64,000 nt of DNA. It comes from Mytilisepta virgata. Lineage: Eukaryota > Mollusca > Bivalvia > Mytilida > Mytilidae. The notes beneath the pieces were generated by a model, which was not told the origin of the DNA, ran no database searches, and saw only the letters and a list, made by a program, of their open reading frames with translations. Each line of letters begins with the position of its first letter. The stretch's first letter is position 1. Both the position numbers and the translations under genes were made by a program. Of this stretch, positions 11,209-21,823 are shown in pieces. The stretch lies in the NCBI GenBank assembly GCA_028015205.1, contig CM051520.1, positions 32,665,528-32,729,527 on the forward strand, in the 5' to 3' direction.

Positions 11209-12390
11209 ATGAATAATATAATTTGGACGGACCAATGTAATGAGTGTGGGAAACGTTTCCCAGGACAAACCCAGCTCACAAGGCATGTAAGGAGGGTCCA
11301 TGGTCCAAGACTCAAGTGCAGATTCTGTTGGTGGAGCTGTCAGAACCACCAGAGACAGAGGCTCCACCAACATGAACGGGATGCTCACAGAGGGCAATTC
11401 TTCACTCCAGCTGAGACACCAGCCCAGACAAAATCTCTTTCTTCTGTGGTTGTACCAGTTCCTGTCAAACCTCTTTCTCTTAATGAAACTCAGTTCTTGG
11501 ATCCAGCTGAGACGGCAGCTCTCACTGAAGAGTTGGATTTGGCGATGCCAGATTTCGCTGATTTGCTAAGAGTGGAACCAGCAACACCATCTCCACTTAA
11601 ACGTCTACGACAAGATTCACCACTGCATTCATCCATCTCTATTCCTTCAGACCAACTGTTCTCTAAATACCTCAATATTGAATCCACTGAAAAAGATCCT
11701 GCAGCATATTCACCATCTGATACACCATTCTATCAGATTGAAGATCCACTCCAAGGTTTGCCATCTTTACCAGTTTCTTCATCCAACTCTTCAGTGAAAG
11801 TTTCTACACCAGTTACTTCTTCCTCATCTGAGCTGCCTATCGCTTCTGAGCTTCCTGTAGACTTGTCTTCATCTGTTGCCTCTACACTGTCAGCTACAGT
11901 CTCATCGCCAACCATTTCACCACAGTCACCTGCACATATTGTCTCATCTACATTATCACCAAGATTATCTGCATCTACACTGATCTCTTCTCCACCTCAG
12001 GATGAGCCTCTTGATTTATCTAGTTCAGCTCCACAGTTTCCATTCACTGACACCCGTATTGAGATATCATGCAGTCTTCAGAAACCAACCAACATCTGGA
12101 AGGTTATTCCACTTGATCCGATTGAGCCACCTAACTATAATTACATGTGCCATGATCCTCGTTTATTCTTTGCCGGTGCCCCTTCCAGTTACATGAAACA
12201 TCCTTTGGCCGAGACTCTACAGCACAAAATCAACCTAGCACGTACCAGTAAAACATCTCGATACCAGAGAAGGTTGATTCCAATTGGTACCAACACTATA
12301 ATGAAAGAGGAACGATGTTATCTTCCGGACGGAACCATCCATGAGATCAGGGATACGTGGACCAGCACTGACAACATCACAGAGGAATAG
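11209..12390 (+). CDS. Retrotransposon ORF3: two C2H2 zinc fingers and PxDLS motifs
   Basis: An intact 393-codon ORF in the env position, between integrase and the polypurine tract. Finger 1 is C10-x2-C13-x12-H26-x4-H31 with a classic F17/L23. Finger 2 is C37-x2-C40-x14-H55-x4-H60 with an aromatic WW insert. Residues ~90-290 are Ser/Thr/Pro-rich and disordered-looking and hold two PxDLS motifs: PVDLS (216-220) and PLDLS (267-271), the short linear motif that binds the CtBP corepressor. The last ~100 residues are more structured and basic. There is no signal peptide or membrane segment, so it is not an envelope. It is likely a nuclear DNA-binding protein; repression of host or element transcription is an inference. 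It is the only long ORF of the element without a frame break. Confidence 0.85.
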   Translation: MNNIIWTDQCNECGKRFPGQTQLTRHVRRVHGPRLKCRFCWWSCQNHQRQRLHQHERDAHRGQFFTPAETPAQTKSLSSVVVPVPVKPLSLNETQFLDPAETAALTEELDLAMPDFADLLRVEPATPSPLKRLRQDSPLHSSISIPSDQLFSKYLNIESTEKDPAAYSPSDTPFYQIEDPLQGLPSLPVSSSNSSVKVSTPVTSSSSELPIASELPVDLSSSVASTLSATVSSPTISPQSPAHIVSSTLSPRLSASTLISSPPQDEPLDLSSSAPQFPFTDTRIEISCSLQKPTNIWKVIPLDPIEPPNYNYMCHDPRLFFAGAPSSYMKHPLAETLQHKINLARTSKTSRYQRRLIPIGTNTIMKEERCYLPDGTIHEIRDTWTSTDNITEE

Positions 12391-12488
12391 GTTTTATTTT
12401 TTTTTGTTAAACTGTTAGGTAGGATTTTTATAGGTAGGTGTTCCCTTTATTTTAGTTCGGGACGAACTCTTAACCCAGGTGGGGGTGG
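12391..12488 (+). other. 3' untranslated segment and polypurine tract
   Basis: The purine-rich AGGTGGGGGTGG at 12477-12488 directly abuts the 3' LTR and would prime plus-strand synthesis. A small hairpin (AGTTCGGGACGAACT) precedes it. Confidence 0.7.
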
Positions 12489-13611
12489 TGAAACAATGTT
12501 AGGATAAGGCTAGGACTCGTATATTGTAAATAATATGCATGAATTATTATTGTTTCATTACAGTACTCTAGCACTTTTGTTTTACTTGTTTCTATTTCAT
12601 ATTGCTCGTGTTCGTTGTGCTATTTATGAGTACTGTTACCGCGTGTGTGATTTGAGAGAGACATTTATATTACATGATGAACATTATTACAAGTTATTAT
12701 CGAGTTGATGTTATTTATATTGTGTATATTTATTGTATTTTATTGTATATCCCGGCCCAGGGAATAGGCATGAGTTCGTCCCACTGTTTTCCCACGCTTC
12801 GTACCCCGCTAGGCCCTATGAAGCTTGAGTTCGCCCTATATATTTCTTGTCCCGCTTTCTTACCTTTCTTGTTCATTTACGTAAGGGCTATTGATTGTAA
12901 CTTTGCTAGTATAATGTTAAGGGTAAGCTCCGCTAAGCCCCTGTCCCTGATTTTCCCTTCATCTATTTCCAAACTTTATCACCCGCCATATTCGTTGTTT
13001 ACTTCCGTTTTGCGACATACGCATGCACAGTTGTAGTTTCCATGGAAGGGGGCCTCTAGCCAATCAGAGTATTTAGAGGACCCCATAAGGGTATATAAAC
13101 CCCAATTTCGTCTGCTAGGACCCCAAGATTGCAGCCCGATACCAGGGACTTTTATCATTTTATACCCTGTAGAATTTACCAGAGCGTTACCACCTGCAAT
13201 CGTAGCAAACCAATACCAGTTTTTACTGCGTATGTCCCCTTTGTTATTATTTAGTGACCTGACCTGTATTTGACCTAGTTCCCACGTCAATAACGTTTTT
13301 TTACTACAACTTTTACAACTGTCCCGTGCCATTATTATTGGGGGGGTCCCCGTACAGTTCTAACGCTCTGGGGGATATTAATATTATTTGAATGTTTGAA
13401 ATGAAATATATTGTTGACTTTAAACTGTGTTAATAAAATATATATAGTTTACTTAAACTATCTTGGTATTTTTGATACACAAAAATATGGCCAGTGCCTC
13501 TGACGTGTCTATGCTACCAATAGATAATATCTTGTCAGTTTAGATCTATCATAACCAGTTAGATCGGTTGTAAGGCAGATATTTCCATCTCTTGCCCTTA
13601 CAAACGCTACA
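12489..13611 (+). repeat. 3' LTR
   Basis: 1123 bp, the same ends as the 5' LTR. Visible differences are single bases in a T-rich stretch (GATGTTA/T), TATAC/TCCCGG, TTTAT/CTTCC, CAGAGC/TATTT and CATAACAGG/CCAG, plus the shorter G run. That is about 0.5% divergence. TATA lies at 13092-13099 and the poly(A) signal at 13432-13437. Confidence 0.93.
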
Positions 13612-14239
13612 TAAGTATGTGCTAAGAAACATCAAATCCTATAATTTCATTGGTCGAGAGCACTTTGCTATATTCTAACTGCCCTGAAGCACATTAATCA
13701 CCTTACAGAATTTGTGAGTGGAGCTTATTATAAAACTTTAATTTGAATTTAAAAAAAAAATAATGTAACTGTTGTATAGTTTTTAAGATCAATAATGTTG
13801 AACGTTAAACACGATAAGACCAATACAAAAAAGAAACATCTCATTAATTATATTACCTTCACCTTTATCTAAAGGCATTAATACTCTAAACTCAGATTAC
13901 TTGACCCGCGGCTGTAAGAATCGACATTTCAAGCATTCCGATATTATTACAACAGGAGGTAAAATTAATATTAGAATTTAATATATAAAAGGCTGATTTA
14001 TTCTTTTTATTTGATTTGAACATTTAAATTTTAGATAATTACTTTATATATGAAGTAATATTTATATTATGTACACAGTGGGCATTCCCTCTGGGGAAAA
14101 ATATACATGTAGTTGTAACTCACACTTTGAAATTTATTGATTTAAACTGTAAATAAACAAAAAGATAATTGCTTATTTAAATGTTACATGTTTTACATTC
14201 ATACCCACAATAAGGTAACACTATTGCATCGTACTGTTG
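13612..14239. other. Non-coding interior of the older inverted-repeat element, right side
   Basis: No gene. 13613-13666 resembles the 5' flank of the LTR element (4147-4204) in the same orientation. 13618-13682 is also the reverse complement of 2697-2762. A short block near 14185-14205 (ATGTTTTACATTCAT) repeats one near 2778 in inverted orientation. Confidence 0.45.
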
Positions 14240-14527
14240 TGTCTTTGAATGTTTAAAATGCAATTAATTAAAATTTCCCAAATTATTAGAAATGCCTTAC
14301 ACACTACGACTAATTCATAAATATCATGCATTAACTATAAACCTTGCACTGACGTTGAAAACAATTTTACTTGATTAAAACCAATCAAGCGGTCATTTGA
14401 ACCTTGAGCACTTTACAATATTCTAAGTTTGTAAGAGAATGATAATCCCTTTCTTCATGATAAGTACTCGCTATCGCTCGTACTTAATCATGAAGAAAGG
14501 GGTTATCATTCTCTTACATATACTTAA
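14240..14527. repeat. Right hairpin-bearing inverted arm of the host element
   Basis: Reverse-complement copy of 2862-3170, including an 87-bp palindrome at about 14431-14517. See the left arm for interpretation. Confidence 0.6.
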
Positions 14528-17500
14528 ACTGCAGTAAGATGTATGATGTCTTCTCGTCGTGAAAGACTCCTATATTTAGAACTACATTTTGAAAATCAAC
14601 TTTGGCTAAATTTCTCATGTAGAATTTTGTACCTACATGTATTTCATATTTTATCGACCATATTCGAACTTATAGATTTAATTTGCACCGACATCGGCAA
14701 CATGTATACACAAAACATTATCATAAGGCTAAGATATGTCCAGTACATGTATCTGCGTATGAGTCAGCAATACGATATTTATGAGATTGTTGATTGGTTC
14801 TTTAACAAGTAACTGTGATTTTTTTTGGAATGCTAAGCTTTCTGACATTTTTTGTTTTGTTTTGTTTTAAAGCCAATTAGCAATTAACATTAGCACAGAG
14901 TATACATGAGCATCATCGTGAGTTAAGAACTATGTAACAGCATTTGAGATGATTCGAATTTGCTAAAACAAATATTTAGTCTACATTGTATCAGCAGAGG
15001 TAGATAAAAATAACATGATACCAACAATATAATACGGTTTTGTTTCAAAAGCAGTGTTCTAGACCAGAAAGCCATCACACTAGGGTTGCACTTTTGACCT
15101 TAAACGACCATTTCTGTGTTGTTTACTCTTGTCTGTATTGATCTGAAGCAATATTTAAATATATTCAGACCGAAATAAGATAACAATACAAAACAATTTA
15201 TCTTACTATCAAGTCAATTAACGTTTTAGACCTTGAGCACAACTGACGTGTTGTAAATCGACGAAATGTGCACATCTTGTGCCTCAAAATTGGTATCAAA
15301 GAATAATATTAAGACTGTTCAATAACATTTATAATGGAATTAACATGTGATTTACCGCTCTTGATTTACTGTAAGGCCACATGACTTGTAATTTTTATTT
15401 TGCTTGAAAAATTGTGATGCAGAAAACGTATATTACTGAAATCAATCAAGACCGAATGGCCGTTTAAGATAAAATGACTGACAAATGCCAGGAAAAACTG
15501 TACAGCAGTTTCGAATCCAAGCTTACCAGGGCGAACCATAACAACATAAAACTGAATTCAAACGAAAAACTGTTCTTTATTGAAAAAATATATATCATCG
15601 TTAAATATCGATTTCATATTTTAGAACTAAATATTGCCTTCAGTGGAAAACAGTATTTGCACAATTTTGATAATCAAATGGGTGGATAGATACAATACAT
15701 AAATACGGTATTGAAAAGAGAGATTATAAACTGCCCAACGTGGTAACTTTTGTCCTTTAAAATACAGCATACGAAATTTCCTCTGCCACAACTGTTTCAT
15801 CAAATAACGTGTCATCAGCAGTGTTCAAAGCGAAAATATTCACAGCTGTACCAATTCAAAATGATCAAAGACGTTAAAAGCCAAAACTATCAAAGAACAG
15901 AACAATATATTTGTGAGATATTGCTTAGTTTCGGAAAAAAAAGAATAAAATAAACATAAAGATAAAGAAGCAATAAACAATTCTTTACATGTAACAGTAC
16001 ACTTTTAGGTATAATAAATCAATTTCATGACAGTTCCGAAATACTACCAACTGAGCTTTTTTACCTTCAAGGACTGGTGCTAAAAAGCAGAGGCATCTAC
16101 AAAAGCTAAGCAGGAACTATCACATTATATCAGTATATCAACAAATCGCATAAAAATCTCACAAATTGAAAATTGTATGGCTTTAAGAATTTGGTATACA
16201 ATACTTTAATTTGTCAAACTGTTCATATTGTACTTAAACATTTCAAATTTTATCATAATAAAAATTTACAGTTTGTCTGTCATACGGATTTAAACTGTGA
16301 AAATATATAAAACATGTAAAATGAATTTCCCAATGGAAATACCAGTTTTATTGTGACAACTAGATATTCAAATTGTTCTTTCACTTGTTAGATATATGGA
16401 AATCTTATCTGAATGTATCAACAACAGATGTCTTTTGGGAGTTCTCAATTTCCCAGATTTTCACTAAATGTCACACCGTATTAGACTCCAAGGCTTAGAA
16501 ATCCATTGCATTGTTTATTGATGACAACAGTCTGCGTCAGGGGAGCGCTTTGATTATAGTGTATCGTGTCGCGCTTGTACGAAAAGCAATCATGTAAAAC
16601 TTTAAAAAACTTTTTGTATAAAAATAATTCCAATTTAATGTTTTATCACTTCATCCTTTCACCATCCCCTTGGCAGCTAAACATTTTTTTAACCTTAAAT
16701 GCTATTACATTGTACCTGCAATTAGTGTGATCTAAGTCATGCTTTGAGCATAATAGATGGCATGAACTTGAGATCTTGTACAGTTGTGTGCGTACCATCG
16801 TTTATGTTCTAATTCGAGAAGAATCTCAAACGAACATAAAGCATTTAATAAATAAAACACTACATCCTGTGTTTGGGAACAGCTCGTCAGACAGTGTGCA
16901 GCAAAGCTCTTTATTTAACAAATAAAAAATGTCCATAAATGTTGGCTGACTGGCCGCTGCATGCGTTCATAATTACAATCACAAACAATCTACAAAAGAA
17001 ATATAAATAGTTAACAAACTATCAATCAAAACGCAAAATCAAACTTATGGGTGGGTGGGTGGTCGTCATGAGACCCTTGCTGCACAGAATATGAATATCG
17101 AATGAATATATCATACACATATACCAAATCATTCGCCTGATAATTAGCACGAAATTTCCGTGATCGAAAACATACGACTCTAAGGAGACATTATTTATCA
17201 AATGAAAACCTCACAACAGTGCAAACTTGTTAACATATAAGACGTGTAAAAAAACCAACAAACACAGAATTATCATTAACTTCAATAAATACATATATTT
17301 TAACTAACGACAGTGTAATGCTATCATCAGATGTGTCATTTACCAGTCATGATAAAAGCTCTATCGGAAGAAAGATTGAAACTTCAGACGATGGTCCGAG
17401 ACCACAGTTAATGTCCATTATTGGTGTCCACAAATATAATCACCTTTAAAAATTTACTATAATTATAATTTTTCCTTGGGTAAAATAAATTTAGATGCCA

Positions 17501-17945
17501 TTAATTTTAGTAGAATGATTAATTCTTTTAATAAGTTTAAATCAGTGGCATTTCCAAAAGAGGTGATTTGGTCAGTTGCAAAGTTTATACGAAATTCAAT
17601 GCAGCTACCCGGAGAAATTTTTGTCAATTTTGATAAATCATTTCATATTTCAAATTTCATAACAGGAAATAAGTATACTTTGAACATACGTTAGTTTGGA
17701 CTGGTGAGATTTCTTTATTACAATACTTTTTTTGGGTAAATAAATTGATTAATTAGAATTTGATTTTTAAGTAACGAGAGTTTGAAAGTATTCATCTGAC
17801 TTGGATTATATTTTTGTTGCATCCGTGAGCAAGGGTCCGAAATATCATTATCCCAAAACCCAGTGTTTTTTGTCGATGGACTATTATGAAGTGGGGTGTT
17901 TAGTTTACGACTTCGGTAATTTCTCTATAAAAACAGAAACATAAC
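14528..17945. other. AT-rich non-coding stretch
   Basis: No coding region is supportable; the short frames (14543-14812, 15474-15689, 15750-15953, 17476-17694) are AT-driven. It contains the hammerhead-like motif at 15243-15283, annotated separately, and otherwise no recognisable repeat. Confidence 0.45.
15226..15298 (+). ncRNA. Decayed hammerhead-ribozyme-like motif (PLE type)
   Basis: The context CCTTGAGCACAA is followed by CTGACGT (15243-15249), a short helix-II-like hairpin (GTTG/CGAC around a TAAAT loop), then GAAA (15263-15266) and a GTGC-containing arm, then AAAATTGGTATC. This is the order of a type I hammerhead (CUGANGA, helix II, GAAA, helix III). The core purine A9 is T here, so self-cleavage is not expected. 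The same flanking words are seen in the copy at 45.4 kb. Confidence 0.4.
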
Positions 17946-18188
17946 TTAGTGAATAGGCATACCGCTATTTATTAGCTGCATATACCCAGCTTGGGTTCCT
18001 GATATCTGTGTTGCTCCTATCGTTGTGTTAATAACTCGTTCTCTGCTCTTTGCTAAAACTGGGCCGGCTAGTTGATTTTCTCTAGTGAAAAGTCCGGGGT
18101 AGTGAATGTATCCAGGAAACTTCATTCCTTGCTGACCATATGTTTTTTTCACAGGATCCCGGTGTTTGTAAGCTCCTGTTCCAATCAT
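17946..18188 (-). CDS. Unrecognised 80-codon ORF, protein-like
   Basis: ATG-initiated with an in-frame TGA two codons upstream. Composition is unlike neighbouring AT-driven frames: it contains Gly/Pro/Tyr-rich segments (GMKFPGYIHYPGLF, GTQAGYMQLINSG) and balanced codon use. The PGY-type wording recalls small ciliary/sperm microtubule-associated proteins, but no family can be named with confidence. No splice acceptor of quality precedes it and no poly(A) signal was found close behind the stop. It may be a short gene, a last exon or a retrocopied fragment. Confidence 0.35.
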   Translation of the reverse strand: MIGTGAYKHRDPVKKTYGQQGMKFPGYIHYPGLFTRENQLAGPVLAKSRERVINTTIGATQISGTQAGYMQLINSGMPIH

Positions 18189-19849
18189 TCCTCATAATAA
18201 TCATACAGATTTGGACTACTACCTTGACCTTTTCATTTATTTTTGAATCTGTAATTTATTCTCAATTTTCTGCAATCCTGTCTATTTAAGTTCAGCATTA
18301 ATACATTAAAACAGATTAAATCGTTCACTTATTTTGTTTTCTAGTCAAATGCTTTATCGTTCTTTTTAAAAATGATCGTGTATGGAGAGAACATCCTATC
18401 AAAATTAAGCATTTAAATTGTATACATTTTAATTTTAATTACATATACCTGTATATGCTATTGTCAATTGAATCGTTCCTTCGTTTTAGAAATGATGTGT
18501 TTGAATAATTTAAGAAAAGTTTTTAAGAAACACATTTCCATTATACATGTACATTGTAGTTACATGTAGCGAATGGTCAAATATTCAAAATCGTTGTAAC
18601 ATTCAGATTCATGAGCAAACATTCAGTTAATCTTGGATATCATGAAACATTTATATCGATTATTGGAAGCTGTTGCGAACAAATATACAAGTAATAGATA
18701 CAATACAGTGAGAACAAAAGAAGTGGCCTAAGATGGTACTTTTTATGCACGAGTACCCAGGTCCTACTTTGACCGGGTAGGAGTGCATACAAGTATTTAC
18801 TTTTATCTTATTAAATGATATTTCTTTTGTTCTCATTGTATTGTATGTGACTTAAACGACAATGCACAGAATCCACAACGGCGATCTTTGTCGTACTGTA
18901 GGCTTTTTATTTGATGTTTTCATTAAGTCAAGGATAAACTTCATTAAATTAACACACAAAATATGAGTGAAACTATAAGTTTAGCATTCATTAGGAGTTG
19001 ACCATTGAAAGATACCAATCTTAACAAAGTATGTTTCAAATTTTAACAAGATATATTGAGCCAATCGAAGTCGACACGTTTTTTAATTTACCCGAAAATT
19101 GCTAATTTTGTGGTTTTTCGTGCAAATTTGATTTTTTTCAGGACAAGGCGACTTAACTCCAGAACAACACCTGACTTTCATAGGGTAACAGTATAGAAGA
19201 GCCTATGTCTAGTGAGTCTTGTACCAGTCTTTTTAGCAACTTCAAACTTTGATCCCGGATACAAAGAACTTGGTAATATTTTGTAACCATTTTGCACCAT
19301 TTTAGTAACAAGTTTTTTTTTAATAATTATGAATATTTACACTGGAAACAATAAGAAAAATGTTTTCATGTAATTATTAATAGTTTCATTTTTTTAAGTA
19401 GACAGGCTACCTTGTCTTTAATTTAAATTAAAATCGTAAAGTCATGTAACAGTTGTCTTTCTTCTTTCATAAAAATAGAATCAATTGGCAAAAACAATGC
19501 ATAATCATACATCATATTTCTCAAACCGAGTTGACTTTATTGTTCAAAATGACCAAAAAAAAAAAAAAAAAAAAAATTATGTCATGAGTGCATTATAAAC
19601 ATTGAATACACACACAGTCGTACAATTTAACAACGTAAATGCAAATTCCAACGTGGTAAGAGAACTTTTTAAAACTGAGTTCATATGTTAATAAGCGTCA
19701 ATGAAACAGTATTTTTTTTCAAAACTACCACGTAGTGAAATAAGAGAGGGTGTCTAGCAGCTGAAGTACAATAGTGTGGATGTAAAATTCAACAATGGAA
19801 TATCGCAACAATATGTAAGATCAAAACTGAGATAATATAAAACAGTACT
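18189..19849. other. AT-rich non-coding stretch
   Basis: No gene. It holds the MITE at 18697-18846 (separate entry) and an A23-24 run at about 19555-19577. Confidence 0.45.
18697..18846. mobile_element. 150-bp MITE with 26-bp TIRs
   Basis: The left end ATACAATACAGTGAGAACAA is mirrored at the right end as TTGTTCTCATTGTATTGTAT with one or two mismatches. The short interior is non-coding. No unambiguous target duplication was seen. Confidence 0.55.
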
Positions 19850-20085
19850 AACGAAGCGAGGAAGTGGGCGAATGGATTATTTCTGCAATTATTACGTGCA
19901 TGTCGGGATGAAACATGTTGATGTGTTTAAATTTGAACCCTGCTTTGTTCTAGACCGACACGATGAGCTGAATATTTAACCCGCTACCTCATGAGGTAAC
20001 AGCTCGCAGGAAGACATGTCATCTCAGCCGGACACACACATTATTTGGACCCCGCGTCGACCAGAATTTGGTCTTACGACAGGAT
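19850..20085 (-). mobile_element. Truncated copy of the tRNA-derived SINE
   Basis: On the minus strand this matches the body and tail of the SINE at 55.2 kb: GCGGG..TTAAAtattcaGC, CGTGTCGGTCTAG, CACATCAACATGTT and CCCGACATGCA. The tRNA-like head is missing. Confidence 0.6.
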
Positions 20086-21823
20086 CATACTATAATACGT
20101 CTGCAAATATATACACACGCCAAAGTGATATTTTTCCCCAGATTTAAATTAGTGGTGTTCAATTGTTGTCAGTGGGTATACTGATTACGGAAATTTCTTA
20201 GTTAATGTCTTCGGCATATTGTTTCATTGACATATGCAGAACAGTCATCATACCATGATGCCAACCTTTTTTATTCTCGGAACTGTTCGTAATCTTGACT
20301 GTAGGACAGGGGCTTAAGATAATTCTGAATGAAGACAATCTTAAGACAATTCTCACAAATATGACTGGAATATAACCCAAAAGTTTCAGAAGAGAAGATT
20401 TTTAAAAGGCATTAGCTGAATTTTGTAGCACAAGAGTTAGTATTTTTGACAGTGGATAAAATATGGGTCAATTTATGTATGCTTTAAATAAGTGTAGAAT
20501 TCTGATGTGTCATTTTTTATTAGTGCAGATAAACGACGAACACATTTTATAAAAAAAGACAGCAAAATAAAACTAAAATGATAATATCATACAAACGGGA
20601 GTGTCATCAGGTGCTCACGAAGTGTAAGAATGCACTGCTCCATTTACGGCACCCATTACATGCTGTCCTCCCTGTTTCATATATAATGTGCGCTCGTTCC
20701 AACATCGAGTCATTGATACGTTCTTATACCAGAGTAAATGCACCAACGGATTTTTCAACTTCATACGCTCTCTCCTGGGTCGTTTATGTAAACAAGTATC
20801 TCCTGTTGTATCAGTTTCTGTAGCCTGTGGCTTTTTACATTGCTAGGTTGCTGACCCAGCGCATAACCCTCCACTTTTCTCATTCGGGTTCGGGACCGGC
20901 CGTGGCAGAAATGATACTGAATGAAAAAAAACACCATGGCTGGACTTACACTTTATTGTAATGTATGCTTGATTATGAAGTATGGAAAAGTACTGCACCC
21001 TCTGGTGGTAGCAGCAATACTATCAACTATAATTGAATTCCTTCAAGCATTAAAAAGTTGAAAGTTGTGCTGGATTTCATGATATTGTTTATTTGGATAT
21101 TAAATATTTGAAGTTAAACTATTTTTTTACCTTGATTTTACTGGTAGATGGCAAACCTTTGAAGTAACATACCTCTAGTTAAGGTCAATAATTTTATGAA
21201 GATCATTTAATTCCTTTAAGGAGGTAAACATTTTGGAACCGGAAACGACTTTATATGACATTGATCATTTGGTACACGTAGATGACAAAGCAAACCATCT
21301 AGTGGTGGTAAACAACAAAATGAATATTATTTAGATGCTCCAGGATATTACAAAGTTAGGAATCACACACAACTTGTTTATTTGGATACGGAGTATGTAA
21401 GGTTCAACAAAGTTTATGACCTTGAACTTGTAGAAAGACGATCATTGTTTTTTTCTTCACACACCATGCGGTAGTGGCTAACCATATCACCAAGTATCAT
21501 TTTCAAGATGTATATCATTCAGAGCATAAAAAGCCGCACAAAAATTAAGTTAATATATATCCCCCAAACTCGACGGAGATATAATAATTAATACGACTGT
21601 ATGGCTATGAAAGAATGTACCTATAGATAAAAAATCAAATGCGAATTTTTATTATATTGATAGTAGTTTCCATCAGTCGATTTATGCAAATTTACAGTAA
21701 TGAAAACTGGCAAAGTTCCGTTGTATAGATTCTATAAAGAAAAGTAATTCAAATAACCATGAAAGTTATAGCATTTATTTTGTTTAATATAATTAATGTG
21801 CAAAATTTCATTTTTTTTCTCAA
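20086..21823. other. Non-coding stretch, possible SINE fragment
   Basis: No gene. At about 20826-20910, GTTGCTGACCCAGCGC followed by CGGGTTCGGGACCGGCC looks like a pol III B-box region of another short dispersed repeat, but its limits cannot be fixed. Confidence 0.35.
21774..21779 (-). promoter_or_regulatory. Poly(A) signal of the TRIM-like gene
   Basis: TTTATT on the plus strand reads AATAAA on the minus strand, 45 bases after the stop codon. Confidence 0.55.

Larger units (their letters stand above)
4209..13611 (+). mobile_element. Ty3/Gypsy LTR retrotransposon with an extra zinc-finger ORF
   Basis: A 9403-bp element bounded by near-identical LTRs (4209-5335 and 12489-13611) that start TG and end CA. 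Internal order is primer-binding site, gag (capsid plus CCHC knuckle), aspartic protease, RT, RNase H, integrase with GPY/F-like end, then a C2H2 zinc-finger ORF, a polypurine tract and the 3' LTR. The RT-RNaseH-IN order identifies Ty3/Gypsy (Metaviridae). The LTRs differ by about six substitutions and one G-run indel, indicating a young insertion, but gag-pol carries several frame breaks. The bases flanking the two LTRs (GTAGG before, TAAGT after) do not form a target duplication. The element lies within an older inverted-repeat element. Confidence 0.93.

Noticed and set aside
11209..12390. ORF3 as an envelope gene
   Set aside because: No signal peptide, no hydrophobic membrane segment, no fusion-protein features; zinc fingers instead.
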